From: CAYSUS01 sp964434165
GTDB lineage: Bacteria; Planctomycetota; Planctomycetia; Pirellulales; Thermoguttaceae
NCBI GenBank assembly: GCA_964434165.1
Contig: CAYSUS010000002.1
Coordinates: forward strand, 62,001 to 126,000
Reading direction: 5' to 3'
Length of the DNA: 64,000 bases
Below, piece by piece: positions 1 to 8,655 of this stretch (position 1 is the stretch's first letter; each line of letters begins with the position of its first letter). The translations under genes and the position numbers were made by a program. Under the pieces are notes generated by a model. It ran no database searches. It was not told where the DNA came from and worked only from the letters and a program-made list of their open reading frames with translations.

Positions 1-857
1 ACCGTCGGGCGCAGCGCGTCGAGCACTTCGGCCCAGGGGTCGTCGGGCTTCGCGGGTCGGGGAGGCTCAAGTCCGGCGCCGGGGTCCTCGCCCCTCTTCG
101 CCTCGGGCTTGGGAGGATCGGCCCCGATCTTGGTGGTATTCGAGGACGTCGTGGCTTTGGCATTCGTGTCGTCCTTGGCCCCGACGCCGCTGTTCCCCGT
201 GGACTTCGTAGCACGGTCCGTCTTGGCGTCCGTTGGCGAGCCGTCCCGGGTATCCTCCTCCGAAGACCTGGCCACCGCCTTGTTCTCGCCATCGCCGCCG
301 TCGCCGCTCCAGGGCCGCCAGACAACGAGAATCCCCAAAACGCACGCGGCCAGCACCGCGAGGGCCAGGATCGGGCCGCCCAAGGCGCCAGGGCCAGCGC
401 CGGCCGGCTGGCTCGCAGGCTGCGCGGCCGGCTGCGCTGCCGGCGCCTGATCGGTGGCGCGCGACGGGGGCGCCGTGCCCGCCGCGGCCGCCGCCAGCTC
501 CGGCGTGGCCGTGGCCACGGCCGGGGCGCTGGGCATTCCGGTGGGGCCGGGCAGGATGGTGAAGGAGAAGTCGGGGCCCTGCTCCGAAAGGCGCACGATA
601 TCGCCGGAGCGTATCCGAACCGTCCCCTCCACGGGCTCATGGTTGAGCATCACCTGGCCCGAGCCGGTGCTCTTGACGGTCCAGCCGTCGTCCGCCAGCC
701 GGAACACGACCTCGCGCCCGGCGGCCCCGGGATCGGACGGCGTGTCGAAGACCACGTCGCCGTCGGCCGCCGTGCCGACCCGCAGCTCCCGCTGGTCGAT
801 CTCAAAGCGGTCGCCCTGCCGGGAGCCGGAGAGCACGCGAATTTCGACGACAGGCAT
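1..857 (-). CDS. FHA-like domain membrane protein (3' part cut by window edge)
   Basis: About 285 residues are visible and the gene runs off the left edge. Residues 1-100 look like a forkhead-associated domain: the late part (LNHEPVEGTVRIRSGDIVRL) fits the usual 'vNg..L..GD.i.l' strand pair. The phosphothreonine-binding 'GR...SR.H' positions are degenerate (GT and GAAGRE instead), so phosphopeptide binding is doubtful. A Pro/Ala-rich linker leads to one membrane segment at about 161-180, then a charged, low-complexity tail. The ATG at 857 has GAGGA upstream. It lies 21 bases after the secreted protein gene 879-1994 on the same strand, so the two are probably one operon. Function is inferred to be membrane signalling. 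Confidence 0.8.
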   Translation of the reverse strand, partial: MPVVEIRVLSGSRQGDRFEIDQRELRVGTAADGDVVFDTPSDPGAAGREVVFRLADDGWTVKSTGSGQVMLNHEPVEGTVRIRSGDIVRLSEQGPDFSFTILPGPTGMPSAPAVATATPELAAAAAGTAPPSRATDQAPAAQPAAQPASQPAGAGPGALGGPILALAVLAACVLGILVVWRPWSGDGGDGENKAVARSSEEDTRDGSPTDAKTDRATKSTGNSGVGAKDDTNAKATTSSNTTKIGADPPKPEAKRGEDPGAGLEPPRPAKPDDPWAEVLDALRPT

Positions 858-878
858 GGATGCATCCTCGGGGGCGTG

Positions 879-1994
879 CTACGGATTGGCGGCAGCCTGC
901 GGCACGGCCTCGTCGGGCGTGAGGCTCAGGTACAGTCCCCGCATCGTGAGGAAAAGGTTCTTGTAGAGCTCCTCCCCGCCCGGCGGGGGCTCAGCGAAGA
1001 CCAGGCTGTTCTGGTTCATGTGCAGGAGCAGATCGACCACGCTGTTGCCGGCGAAACTCTTCGACCCGTCGAGCATGGCCAGGTCCTGGGACTTGAGCAC
1101 CCGAAGCACGCCCAGGGCCAGCGACCGCACGAAGCGGTTGGCGTCGGCGTACTCGACATAGGCCATCCCGGATTGCGTGCGGACCTCGCGGGGGTAGGCC
1201 GCGTTGAAGGCGTCGGCCACTCGGTTGACGGCCTCACGGAGCCGCATCCCCGTCTCCCACGACACCTCTCCGTCGTTCTTCTTCAGCTCCTCGATCGCGT
1301 CGTCGCGGCACTTCTCAAAGTTCGCGCGGACGTCGTCGAATAGCGGGTGTTTCAGGGCCATCGGCCAGTTGGTCCGCAGCAGCTTGCCCTCGTCGGCGGC
1401 GAACACCGAGCCGTGGCCGTCGGTCAGGCGGATGAGCTGGACCTCGCCAGGCACGAGGGTCCGGTCGAGGTTCGAGTCGGCCAGCGTGCGGTCGCCCGGC
1501 AGGTACTGGTACGCCGTGGCGGGACCCGAGAGCTCGCGCAAGAGCCAGTTGAGCTCTTCGGTCACGTCGCCCTGCAGCGTGAGCTGGAAGAACTTGTCCA
1601 TCTTGTCTTCCATGACCTTCTGTCTTTTCGCCTCGCGCATGAGGAAATTGGGGTTCTCCTTGAGCCGGGCCGCGCGGTTGATTTCCCGCATGCGGAAATA
1701 GGTGCTCACCCAGAGCTCCGCGTTGCGGATCTCCTGTTCCGCGGCGATGGCGTGATTGATCCGCGCGCGGCTGACGGCCTCGGCGGCGTAGCCGGCCGAG
1801 GCGATGTAGTCCGCCTCGGCCCGGATCGCGGCCGAAAGCGGCGTGGCGCCCCCGTAGTACGAAGGGAGCCAGACGCCGTAGCCGGGCGACGCGACGGCGA
1901 CCGGCTGGGCCCCCGCCTCGCTGGCGAGCATGACGATTCCCGCGGCCGCGATGGCGGCCGCTAGCAGCCGAAACCGTGTCCCGTTCCGAAGCAT
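879..1994 (-). CDS. Secreted protein of unknown function
   Basis: This 371-residue protein begins with a clear signal peptide (MLRNGTRFRLL, then Ala/Ile/Leu-rich, cleavage near SEAGA-QP). The ATG at 1994 is chosen over an upstream in-frame start because GGAGG lies seven bases before it and the signal peptide starts there. The mature part is soluble and rich in charged helices, with Asn/Arg-rich stretches and no catalytic motif I recognise. It is followed after 21 bases by the FHA-like gene. Location is inferred to be periplasmic; function is unknown. Confidence 0.8.
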   Translation of the reverse strand: MLRNGTRFRLLAAAIAAAGIVMLASEAGAQPVAVASPGYGVWLPSYYGGATPLSAAIRAEADYIASAGYAAEAVSRARINHAIAAEQEIRNAELWVSTYFRMREINRAARLKENPNFLMREAKRQKVMEDKMDKFFQLTLQGDVTEELNWLLRELSGPATAYQYLPGDRTLADSNLDRTLVPGEVQLIRLTDGHGSVFAADEGKLLRTNWPMALKHPLFDDVRANFEKCRDDAIEELKKNDGEVSWETGMRLREAVNRVADAFNAAYPREVRTQSGMAYVEYADANRFVRSLALGVLRVLKSQDLAMLDGSKSFAGNSVVDLLLHMNQNSLVFAEPPPGGEELYKNLFLTMRGLYLSLTPDEAVPQAAANP

Positions 1995-2192
1995 GGTGAC
2001 CTCCGCAGAAAGTAGAATCCCGTCGTAAAAGAAGATCCCGCCTTCCACTGGCCGGACGCATGCCAAGGGGCCCGCGCCCGCCCGTCGCTGCGGGCGTACG
2101 TGGGGCCTCTTCTAGTAGGGATGATAGTCCTCGCCAGCGGAGAAGGCAAGCAGCGGCGGCGAAGCCGCCGCAACGGTCGCTCTGTCCACCGG

Positions 2193-2936
2193 TTACCCGG
2201 CTTGCGCGTCCTTCTTGCGGCCCACGAAGAGATAATACGGCACGCGACAGAGCGGCATGTACGGCATCTTCGCGCGGTGCTCACTGAAGTGGACCGGCTC
2301 GAAGTGCCGGTGCAGGAACGGCACGTGGTCGGCCGACGGATACACGTTGTCGCCGGCGAACCAGACCGGCCAGAACGATCGGGTGAGCCAGCCGTGTCGG
2401 GCGTGGCCTTCGGCCGGGTACTTGCGCGCGACGTAGAAATCGACCACCCCCACCAGCCCGCCCGGCTTGAGCATCGCCAGGGCGTTCTCCACCGCCGCGA
2501 ACCAGTCCGGGATCATGGTCAGGGAGTAGGAGAACGTGACCACATCGGCCTGGCCCTCTGCGGGGCGGAACGAGGTGGCGTCGGCTTGCACCGCCTCGAC
2601 GTTGCTCCAGCCCCCATCGCCAACCCTCCGCGCGGCGATCTCCAGGAGCGATTCGGAGAGGTCGACCACGTAGACCTTTCCCAACTCGGCGATTCGCGGC
2701 CCGAAGTTCTCCAGATTCGCGCCCGTGCCGCCGCCCAGATCGACCCAGACGCCCCGGGGGGGTGTGGGAAGACGGTCCCAGAGCTCGCGGCGGCCCTGAA
2801 GCAGGCGGCGGCGGTAGCGGTCGTAGTCCTCGGCCTGCCCGGCGTAGAAGCTCTCCAGGCGCGCGGCGTGGTCGGCGCCGCGGATCGGCTTAAGGACCAT
2901 GTGATAGAGGATCTTCAGATCGGCAGCCAGCGACAT
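2193..2936 (-). CDS. btaB: BtaB-like SAM-dependent N-methyltransferase
   Basis: The protein is a 247-residue class I methyltransferase. Motif I reads VDLGGGTGANLE at about residues 66-77 and the acidic post-I strand is VYVVDLSES. BtaB proteins trimethylate diacylglyceryl-homoserine to the betaine lipid DGTS; the assignment rests on the neighbouring btaA-like gene and on the family look of the C-terminal half (YPSADHVPFL, LCRVPYYLFVG). GGA lies seven bases before the ATG at 2936; a GTG six bases further upstream is also possible. It follows btaA after a 140-base gap that holds a strong hairpin, so co-transcription may be attenuated. Cytoplasmic or membrane-associated. Confidence 0.8.
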   Translation of the reverse strand: MSLAADLKILYHMVLKPIRGADHAARLESFYAGQAEDYDRYRRRLLQGRRELWDRLPTPPRGVWVDLGGGTGANLENFGPRIAELGKVYVVDLSESLLEIAARRVGDGGWSNVEAVQADATSFRPAEGQADVVTFSYSLTMIPDWFAAVENALAMLKPGGLVGVVDFYVARKYPAEGHARHGWLTRSFWPVWFAGDNVYPSADHVPFLHRHFEPVHFSEHRAKMPYMPLCRVPYYLFVGRKKDAQAG

Positions 2937-3010
2937 GAGCACATCCTATTTGGGCGGCGGGCTCGCGCGCCGCTTCTTCCGACCCGCAAACGGAAACTCA
3001 CGGAGTGCTC

Positions 3011-3043
3011 GGACATCCGAAGTCCGCAGGACTTCGGATGTCC
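3011..3043. repeat. Perfect hairpin, copy 1 of the TCCGAAGTC family
   Basis: A 15-base arm at 3011-3025 is an exact inverted copy of 3029-3043 with a three-base loop. It lies 34 bases beyond the btaA stop codon and before btaB. No U-tract follows on either strand, so a classic intrinsic terminator is not supported. The same core, TCCGAAGTC paired with GACTTCGGA, recurs at 17897-17937 and 24246-24270. Confidence 0.85.
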
Positions 3044-3076
3044 TGCCCGGAATCCGTGTATCTCGCGGAGCCGTCC

Positions 3077-4267
3077 TCACGCCGCCAGATCGGCGATGTG
3101 GAAGCTGGCGTAAGTGTGCACGCGGCATTGCTGGTGCAACTGGGCGGCCAGCTCGCGATGGTACTTCAACAGATCGCCGACCTCGTGGGTCCGGCCGTCG
3201 ATCTCGACCCGCACGCCGTTGACGAAGTCGGTCTGCGGGGCCCCGCTCCGCCAGATCAGCCGGGCGTTGGGAGCGGCCCGGCGGAGGATCGCCTGCCACT
3301 CCGACTCCAGGAGATGGTAGTAACGGCCGGTGAGCCAGTCCATGTGGTCCAGCAGGACGAATCGGGAGATGGGCGCATCCTGCTTCTCCAGGAAGCCCTG
3401 CACCGAATCGGTGTGGACGCTCACCCGGTCGGCCAGGCCGCCCTTGAGGGCGTCGAAGTTCTCCTCCTTCAGATACTCGGGGCAGCAGTCCTGCGTGTAG
3501 CAGCCCGTAATGTAAACACGCCAGAAGTAGTTGTCGACGATGGGCAACTGGGCGAAGACCGCCTCCAGGCACGACTCGATGTAGCCCAGCAGGCCACCCG
3601 AGCAGTTGTCCTCCACCTGAGTCCGTTGCGCCGGCGGGACGCCCAACAGCGACATGGTGGCGTCGCGATTGAGCAGGAAGCGGACCGGTCGGGTCCACAC
3701 GCCTTCACGAAGGTACTTCTCGTAGATCTCCCGCTGTTCCTCGAGGGTCCGCGCGTCGAGGATCGCGTCCATCCAGGGGCGGACCTTGGCGATCCGGTCG
3801 ATGTAGGCGTTCATGACCCGCGCGAACAGGCCGCACGTGCCGCGGAAGTAGAATGGGCGACGCGGATTGTCGAACATGCGGATGCGGCGGTCCCAGTAGC
3901 GCTGCGACCACGGCGACACCAGGTCGCGGAGGTGACGGCGATAGACGTCCGCCGCGCCGGGCAAGCGGCCGTGCCCGAACATCGCGAAGAACGTGTCGAA
4001 GTCCAGCTCGCGGACCCCCGCCAGCTTCAGCTCCAACAGGGCGTTCTGCCGCGGGTTCATGTCCACGGCGTGGACCTGCCTGGGGCCGGTCAACGCGTAG
4101 TCCAGGGCGTTGCAGCCGGCCGAGGTGATCACCATCACCGTGTCGTCCGGTCCGAGGTCGAGGGCCTCGCGATCCAGGCGCGGGTCCTCCCAGCACGTGT
4201 TGTACACCAGGTTGTGCTGGTGAACCGCGTTGAAGACCTTGCCGCTGGCCCATTGGAAGACGGACAT
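3077..4267 (-). CDS. btaA: BtaA-like S-adenosylmethionine:diacylglycerol 3-amino-3-carboxypropyltransferase (DUF3419)
   Basis: This 396-residue protein has the hallmarks of the DUF3419/BtaA family: an N-terminal HNLVYNTCWEDPRLD stretch (18-32), SAM-binding VITSAGCNALDYAL (46-59) and VDMNPRQ (68-74), and a late LDHMDWL segment. BtaA moves the aminocarboxypropyl group of SAM onto diacylglycerol, the first step of betaine lipid (DGTS) synthesis. The ATG at 4267 is chosen because GGAG precedes it and homology begins there. The BtaB-like methyltransferase gene follows. A possible -10 box (TACAAT on this strand, 4442-4447) lies upstream. In other bacteria DGTS replaces phospholipids when phosphate is low; no Pho box is recognisable here. 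Confidence 0.9.
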   Translation of the reverse strand: MSVFQWASGKVFNAVHQHNLVYNTCWEDPRLDREALDLGPDDTVMVITSAGCNALDYALTGPRQVHAVDMNPRQNALLELKLAGVRELDFDTFFAMFGHGRLPGAADVYRRHLRDLVSPWSQRYWDRRIRMFDNPRRPFYFRGTCGLFARVMNAYIDRIAKVRPWMDAILDARTLEEQREIYEKYLREGVWTRPVRFLLNRDATMSLLGVPPAQRTQVEDNCSGGLLGYIESCLEAVFAQLPIVDNYFWRVYITGCYTQDCCPEYLKEENFDALKGGLADRVSVHTDSVQGFLEKQDAPISRFVLLDHMDWLTGRYYHLLESEWQAILRRAAPNARLIWRSGAPQTDFVNGVRVEIDGRTHEVGDLLKYHRELAAQLHQQCRVHTYASFHIADLAA

Positions 4268-4619
4268 GCACCACTCCTGCGAAGACTTCGGGACGATGAC
4301 TCGACGGACCTGCGGGGCGGTCAATCGCCCGGAGGCCTCGGACCTACTCCCCAGACCGCTCCGTGACACAAGGCGGGCAGAGCGGCGACATACAACAAGC
4401 GGCGGCGGTCCGTCCTTGCGCCGGACGCCCGAATTGGCGAGATTGTACCTGAAGCCGCGCTAATCTGCGATGAGCACACGCTTAGAAATTCGTTACGAAC
4501 CCCCCTTCGGTGGTGGCGTCCCCGCGGGACCGTGCGGATCAGCCAATCCGATGGCCCCCGAACGAGCACGTCGCTGCCCCTGCGGGAAAGGCAAGAGCCC
4601 GCTTCAGGCGAACGCGGCC
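4268..4619. other. Intergenic region, btaA upstream / kinase 3' side
   Basis: These 352 bases carry no convincing gene. They hold a possible minus-strand -10 box (TACAAT, 4442-4447) for btaA, with no good -35 partner. The region 4430-4500 is relatively AT-rich for this window. Confidence 0.5.
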
Positions 4620-5489
4620 CTATTGGTCCTCGTGCTCCACTCGGCGAATCATCTGCAGGAACTTCTCCATGGACGGGCAGCGCTTGTTCACGCTCGATTC
4701 GATGCAAGAGTGGATGGCCTGGGCGAGCCGCTCGTTGATGGTGGGGCGGTACTTGCGGATGTCGGCCGGCGGCGTGTCGTGGGTCATGGCCGCCATGCCC
4801 GTGGTGCCCCGCGGCCAGGGCAGCTCGAACGTGCAGATTTCGTAGGCCGTCACGCCGAAGGCGAACACGTCGAGCCTCTGATCGGTGGGAAACCGCCGCA
4901 CCAGCTCCGGGGCCATGTAGTTGGGCGTGCCCGTGCGGTTGCCCGGCTGCATGAACGCCGGCGTGGCCGGCACCGACAGGCCGAAGTCGGTCAGCTTGAG
5001 CACCTCGCCGTCGCCGGTGAGGATCAGATTGCGGGGGCAGACGTCGCGATGGATGAAGCCGACTTTGTGGACGATGTCGAGGGCCTCGGCCACCTGGCGG
5101 ATGTACGTCACGCGACGGCCGTCCAGGCGCGAGTCCTTGGCCACCAGCAGGCTGTTCATGCCCGCCCCTTCGAGGAATTCCATCACCAGGTACTGGGCCC
5201 CGCTGGTGGTCAGCCCGTGTTCGTACGTCTGAATGATATAGGGGTGGTCGAACAGCATGGCGATTTGCCCCTCGGTCGGCTTGTTCAGCCCCTTGAACCG
5301 GTCTTCCAGGGCGGCCGTCTTGTTGGGGTCGAGGATCTTCAGCCCGACGATCTCCCCCGTCTTCCGGTCGCGGGCCATGTAGAACTTGGACATGGTGCCG
5401 GAGATCGCCTCGCGGAGCAGCTCGAAGCGTTCCTTGACTTCCAACCGCCCGCTCGCGAAAAACGACTTCAGCCGGTCCAGGAATGCCAT
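4620..5489 (-). CDS. Divergent serine/threonine protein kinase
   Basis: A 289-residue single-domain kinase without a membrane segment. The VAIK lysine is K51 (GLKIL), the alpha-C glutamate is probably E73, the catalytic loop is HRDVCPRN at 147-154, DFG is at 168-170 and MAPE at 192-195. Two deviations stand out: the glycine-rich loop (25-41, LREAISGTMSKF) lacks the GxGxxG pattern, and the catalytic-loop lysine of HRDLKPEN is C151. The aspartate and asparagine that handle Mg-ATP are kept, so some activity is possible. The ATG at 5489 starts the hydrophobic MAFLDRLKSFF. A good promoter sits at 5586-5614. Confidence 0.9.
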   Translation of the reverse strand: MAFLDRLKSFFASGRLEVKERFELLREAISGTMSKFYMARDRKTGEIVGLKILDPNKTAALEDRFKGLNKPTEGQIAMLFDHPYIIQTYEHGLTTSGAQYLVMEFLEGAGMNSLLVAKDSRLDGRRVTYIRQVAEALDIVHKVGFIHRDVCPRNLILTGDGEVLKLTDFGLSVPATPAFMQPGNRTGTPNYMAPELVRRFPTDQRLDVFAFGVTAYEICTFELPWPRGTTGMAAMTHDTPPADIRKYRPTINERLAQAIHSCIESSVNKRCPSMEKFLQMIRRVEHEDQ

Positions 5490-5585
5490 CGCGGGGTACC
5501 ATCGCAGGAGGGAGTGCCCGAAGCGGGAGCGCCGGCCCGGGAGCAACCGGACGAGGCGGGGCGGCACAGCGGCCCGCACGGCTCC

Positions 5586-5614
5586 AATTTAGGCGAAGCA
5601 CGGCAGATCGGCAA
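5586..5614 (-). promoter_or_regulatory. Putative sigma70-like promoter for the kinase gene
   Basis: Read on the minus strand: TTGCCG (5609-5614), 17 bases, TAAATT (5586-5591). This is close to consensus in an otherwise GC-rich gap, about 100 bases upstream of the kinase start at 5489. Confidence 0.55.
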
Positions 5615-5695
5615 GATTTGGGGCCCTGCCAGACCCCTGCGCAGCGCGGCATGCTCTCGCCCGAGCGTGGGCATGCGGGTTCCGCTCCGCCCGAG

Positions 5696-6547
5696 TCATT
5701 TGCCGCAGTAGTCGATGGCCCGGGCGATTTCAGTCTTCAATTCGGGCCGCCGCACGATGCGGTCGATGAAGCCGTGCTCCAGCAGGAACTCGCTGGTCTG
5801 GAAGCCCTTGGGCAGCTCGATGCGGATCGTGGCCTTGATGGTGCGGGGGCCGGCGAAGCCGATCAGGGCCTTGGGCTCGGCGAACACGACGTCGCCCAGC
5901 GAGGCGAAGCTTGCCGCCACCCCGCCCATGGTAGGGTTGGTCAGGACCGAGATGAACAATCCGCCGGCCAAGTCGAGCCGGGCCAGGGCGGCCGAGACCT
6001 TGGCCATCTGCATCAGGGAGAACAGGCCCTCGTGCATGCGGGCCCCGCCCCCGGAGCCCGAGATGATGATCAGCGGCAGGCCCTGCTCGGTCGCCCGCTC
6101 CACCAGGCGGGTGAGCTTCTCGCCCACCACGGAGCCCATGCTGCCCATGATGAACGCCGAGTCGGTCACGCCGAAGGCGACGCGCCGGGCGCGGATCATG
6201 CCCGTGCCCGTCACCGCGGCCTCGCGCAGCCCGGTCCGCGCCTGCTCGTCCTTGAGGCGATCCTTGTACGCCTTCTTGTCGGAGAACTCGAGCGGATCGG
6301 CCGGCTCCAGCTCGGCGTCCCACTCCTCGAACGTCCCCTCGTCGAGCACCTGGCCGATGCGCTCCCTGGCCGAGACGTACCAGTGGTAGTCGCACTCGGG
6401 GCAGACGCCGAGGCGCTTCTGGGCCTCCTTGCGGAAGATCGTGGCCTGGCAGCCCGGGCATCGCTGCCAGAGCCCCTCCGGAACACCGCGCTTGGGGCGC
6501 TTGATCAGGTTGCGCCAGAGACTGGGATCGGGACGCTTGGTGCTCAT
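5696..6547 (-). CDS. accD: Acetyl-CoA carboxylase carboxyltransferase subunit beta
   Basis: AccD pairs with AccA to transfer carboxyl from carboxybiotin to acetyl-CoA, giving malonyl-CoA for fatty acid synthesis in the cytoplasm. The 283-residue protein has the N-terminal zinc ribbon with C30, C33, C49 and C52 and a full carboxyltransferase domain including SGSGGGARM and TNPTMGGVAASFA. Length is normal for the family. The ATG at 6547 is preceded by GGA and starts just before the conserved region. It is the last gene of the rpe - phosphatase-like - accD run, 47 bases after its neighbour. No accA is in the window. Confidence 0.96.
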   Translation of the reverse strand: MSTKRPDPSLWRNLIKRPKRGVPEGLWQRCPGCQATIFRKEAQKRLGVCPECDYHWYVSARERIGQVLDEGTFEEWDAELEPADPLEFSDKKAYKDRLKDEQARTGLREAAVTGTGMIRARRVAFGVTDSAFIMGSMGSVVGEKLTRLVERATEQGLPLIIISGSGGGARMHEGLFSLMQMAKVSAALARLDLAGGLFISVLTNPTMGGVAASFASLGDVVFAEPKALIGFAGPRTIKATIRIELPKGFQTSEFLLEHGFIDRIVRRPELKTEIARAIDYCGK

Positions 6548-6594
6548 GCTCACTTCCGAGGGCCGGGCCGTCGAGGGCCCCGGGCCGTGTCGAA

Positions 6595-7176
6595 TCACGG
6601 GCTGGAGACGAGGGCCTTGGAATCGGCGTCAACGATCTCCCACGCCGCGTGGCCCCCGGCGGCCTTCCACAGGTCGCCCAGCTCGCAGCGAAGGAGAAAA
6701 CGCCTTGCCAGGCTCGCCAGCGGCTCGGGAAGCACCACGCCGATCACGCCTTCGCGATGGCGCTTGAGCAACCGCGACATGGCCGCGCGTACGCGCGAGT
6801 CGGCCTCGGCGAGCATCTCTCCCTCGGGTGGGCAGACGATCTCCGGCTGCTCCTGCCACTGGCGATACACCTTCGGCTGCTTGTGGCGGATCTCCTCGAC
6901 CGACATCCCCTGCCAAAGCCCGAGATTCAGGTTCTTCATACGCTCCAGCTTCTTGTGCTTTACCCCCAGCAGATCGGCGAGGGTCTGAGCGGTCTGTTGA
7001 GCCGGATCGCACGCCGGGCTGTACACGACTTCGATGCCCAGCGCGCCGAGGTGGTCGGACAGGGCCTTGACCTCCGCCACGCCTTCCTCGTTCAGCGGCA
7101 CGTCGAGGGTGCCCTGAATGCGGCGCTGTTGGGTGTAGTCCGTGATTCCCGGACGGATCAGGACGATTCGAACCAT
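6595..7176 (-). CDS. Histidine phosphatase superfamily protein lacking the catalytic residues
   Basis: The 193-residue protein has the phosphoglycerate-mutase-like fold pattern: start MVRIVLIRPGITDY, QGTLDVPLNEEG, YSPACDPAQQTAQT, LGLWQG and a late strand GVVLPEPLAS. The phosphate-pocket residues are replaced: the RHG histidine is P9 (RPG), the arginine usually found in 'L.RA.QTA' is a proline (DPAQQTA), and the second histidine position reads VLPEP. It is therefore probably a non-catalytic binding or regulatory protein. AGGA precedes the ATG at 7176. It sits between rpe and accD on one strand, with gaps of 70 and 47 bases. Confidence 0.85.
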   Translation of the reverse strand: MVRIVLIRPGITDYTQQRRIQGTLDVPLNEEGVAEVKALSDHLGALGIEVVYSPACDPAQQTAQTLADLLGVKHKKLERMKNLNLGLWQGMSVEEIRHKQPKVYRQWQEQPEIVCPPEGEMLAEADSRVRAAMSRLLKRHREGVIGVVLPEPLASLARRFLLRCELGDLWKAAGGHAAWEIVDADSKALVSSP

Positions 7177-7246
7177 GGCGCGTCCTATCGAGGTGTCGAA
7201 ACGGCTTCGGGGGTTCAGCAGCATGCCCAGCAAGGCTCGGCGCTCC

Positions 7247-7951
7247 TTAACGGCTCAAGTTTCGGGCGGCGCGGGCCGCGTAGGTAAGTTGCGTCAAACG
7301 CTGGGCGTAGTCGTCGGCCGAGAACACGCCCGTGCCAACCACGAGCAGGTCGGCGCCGGCCCCGGCGCAGGGACCGATCGTCTCGAGGTCCACGCCGCCG
7401 TCGACGGAGAGCAGGAGGCGCGGTCCGCCGGCCCGGCGCAGGTCGGCGAGCTTCTCCAGGGCCACGCCCTGGAAGCTCTGCCCGCCAAAGCCGGGCATCA
7501 CGCTCATCACCAGCACGGAATCGCAATGCGCCAGAAACGGCTCCACGGCCGACGCCGGGGTGGGCGGGTTGAGCGTCAGTCCCGCGCGGGTCCCTTGGCG
7601 GCGGATCTGATCGAGCAGCGCGATCGGCTCGGGCACGGCCTCGATATGGAACGTGATGAGGTCGGCCCCGGCCTCGCAGAACCGCACCGCGTAGCGGGCC
7701 GGGTCGTCGAGCATCAGGTGGACGTCCAGCGGCAGGTCGGTCACGCGTCGGATGGCCTCGACCACCGGCAGCCCGAAGCTCAGATTGGGGACGAAGTGCC
7801 CGTCCATGATGTCCAGGTGGAGGACGCGGGCTCCCGCTTCTTCCACGGCGTGGATCTCGCGCTGCAGGTGGGCGAAGTCCGCGGCCAGGAGGGACGGGGC
7901 CACCAGGGGCGCCGCATCATGCAAATCGGCGATCAGCGTACTTGCGTCCAT
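7247..7951 (-). CDS. rpe: Ribulose-phosphate 3-epimerase
   Basis: Rpe interconverts ribulose 5-phosphate and xylulose 5-phosphate in the pentose phosphate pathway. The 234-residue TIM-barrel protein shows the signatures LHLDIMDGHFVPN (44-56, metal ligand and base D47), VHLML, SVMPGFGGQSF and SVDGGV. The N-terminus is about ten residues longer than in most relatives. It is the first gene of a minus-strand run with the phosphatase-like gene and accD. A GATAAT-like element lies about 75 bases upstream but without a clear -35 box. Confidence 0.95.
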   Translation of the reverse strand: MDASTLIADLHDAAPLVAPSLLAADFAHLQREIHAVEEAGARVLHLDIMDGHFVPNLSFGLPVVEAIRRVTDLPLDVHLMLDDPARYAVRFCEAGADLITFHIEAVPEPIALLDQIRRQGTRAGLTLNPPTPASAVEPFLAHCDSVLVMSVMPGFGGQSFQGVALEKLADLRRAGGPRLLLSVDGGVDLETIGPCAGAGADLLVVGTGVFSADDYAQRLTQLTYAARAARNLSR

Positions 7952-8471
7952 GAAGGTGCAGCCCGAGGCGGGCGTGCGGCAAAGCGAGAGGACGGCCGGG
8001 AAGAAGAAGGGCTGTTCCTGCGATTATCGTCCAGCCGAGGCTTGCACTTGCCTGCCCGAAGTCGGATTGGACGATCTTAGCGAAGCACCTCAACCGCACA
8101 AGTGGGCCGGCTCGGATCGGCGTCGGGCAGCGGCCCGACAAGCCGAATAAGGCGACGATTGTAGCAGCCGCGAACCGGGTCGTCTGCGCTCAATTGGGGG
8201 GGTTGTTGGCAACTCCCTGCGCTATAAGAAGATAAGGTCGAAGCAGGAACCCACATCCCTTCTAAAGGGAGGCCTACAACCGGGCCCTGGGTCAAGTGGC
8301 GTCCCGATCGCCTTGAACCCGCAGCGCCGGTCCTGTTTACAACCGAGCCTCGGTTCATCGTCTTGGATTTCAATTCACCGTAGAGTGGAACGGATTCGAA
8401 TCTCTCCCTCCGCACCTGACGACACTGGTTGTGCTCGTGCCTCGCTGGTCTCCCGCAAGAATCACCCATTG
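7952..8471. other. Gene-poor region upstream of rpe
   Basis: About 520 bases without a convincing gene. Base composition from about 8200 is less GC-rich than its surroundings. A GGATTCGAATC element at 8391-8401 resembles a tRNA T-arm, but no acceptor partner or anticodon arm can be folded. The short reading frames on both strands resemble no family I know. Confidence 0.5.
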
Positions 8472-8624
8472 ATGCCTGGTACACCGGATCCTGAGCCATT
8501 GCCCGACTACGGCAACCCACCGGTTGTGGAGACGGTGCTGGCAGTGCTCCACGTTTGGGAGGACGGCGCGATAGAGTACCGACGCTTCCACGGAACGCGC
8601 CTGATCGAGCGAAGGGCCCTGTAG
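8472..8624 (+). pseudogene. Small ORF, possible truncated TIGR04255-like fragment
   Basis: Fifty codons begin MPGTPDPEPLPDYGNPPVVETVLAV. The segment around NPPVVETVL resembles the start of the sporadically distributed TIGR04255 family, whose members are about 250 residues long; the similarity stops after about 25 residues and the frame ends at 8624. It could be a remnant, or a short gene acting with the next one. There is no clear ribosome binding site. The assignment is from memory of the family motif only. Confidence 0.3.
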
Positions 8625-8655
8625 TGGAGCGGATTCTATTGGCCCGGGGAAAGCC

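Noticed and set aside
3011..3043. Classic Rho-independent terminator for btaA.
   Set aside because: A strong stem is present but no T-tract follows on the btaA strand; listed as a repeat instead.
8385..8420. A tRNA-like 3' end (GGATTCGAATC followed by CTCTCCCTCC).
   Set aside because: The T-stem mispairs, no matching acceptor 5' strand or anticodon arm is found upstream and there is no CCA.
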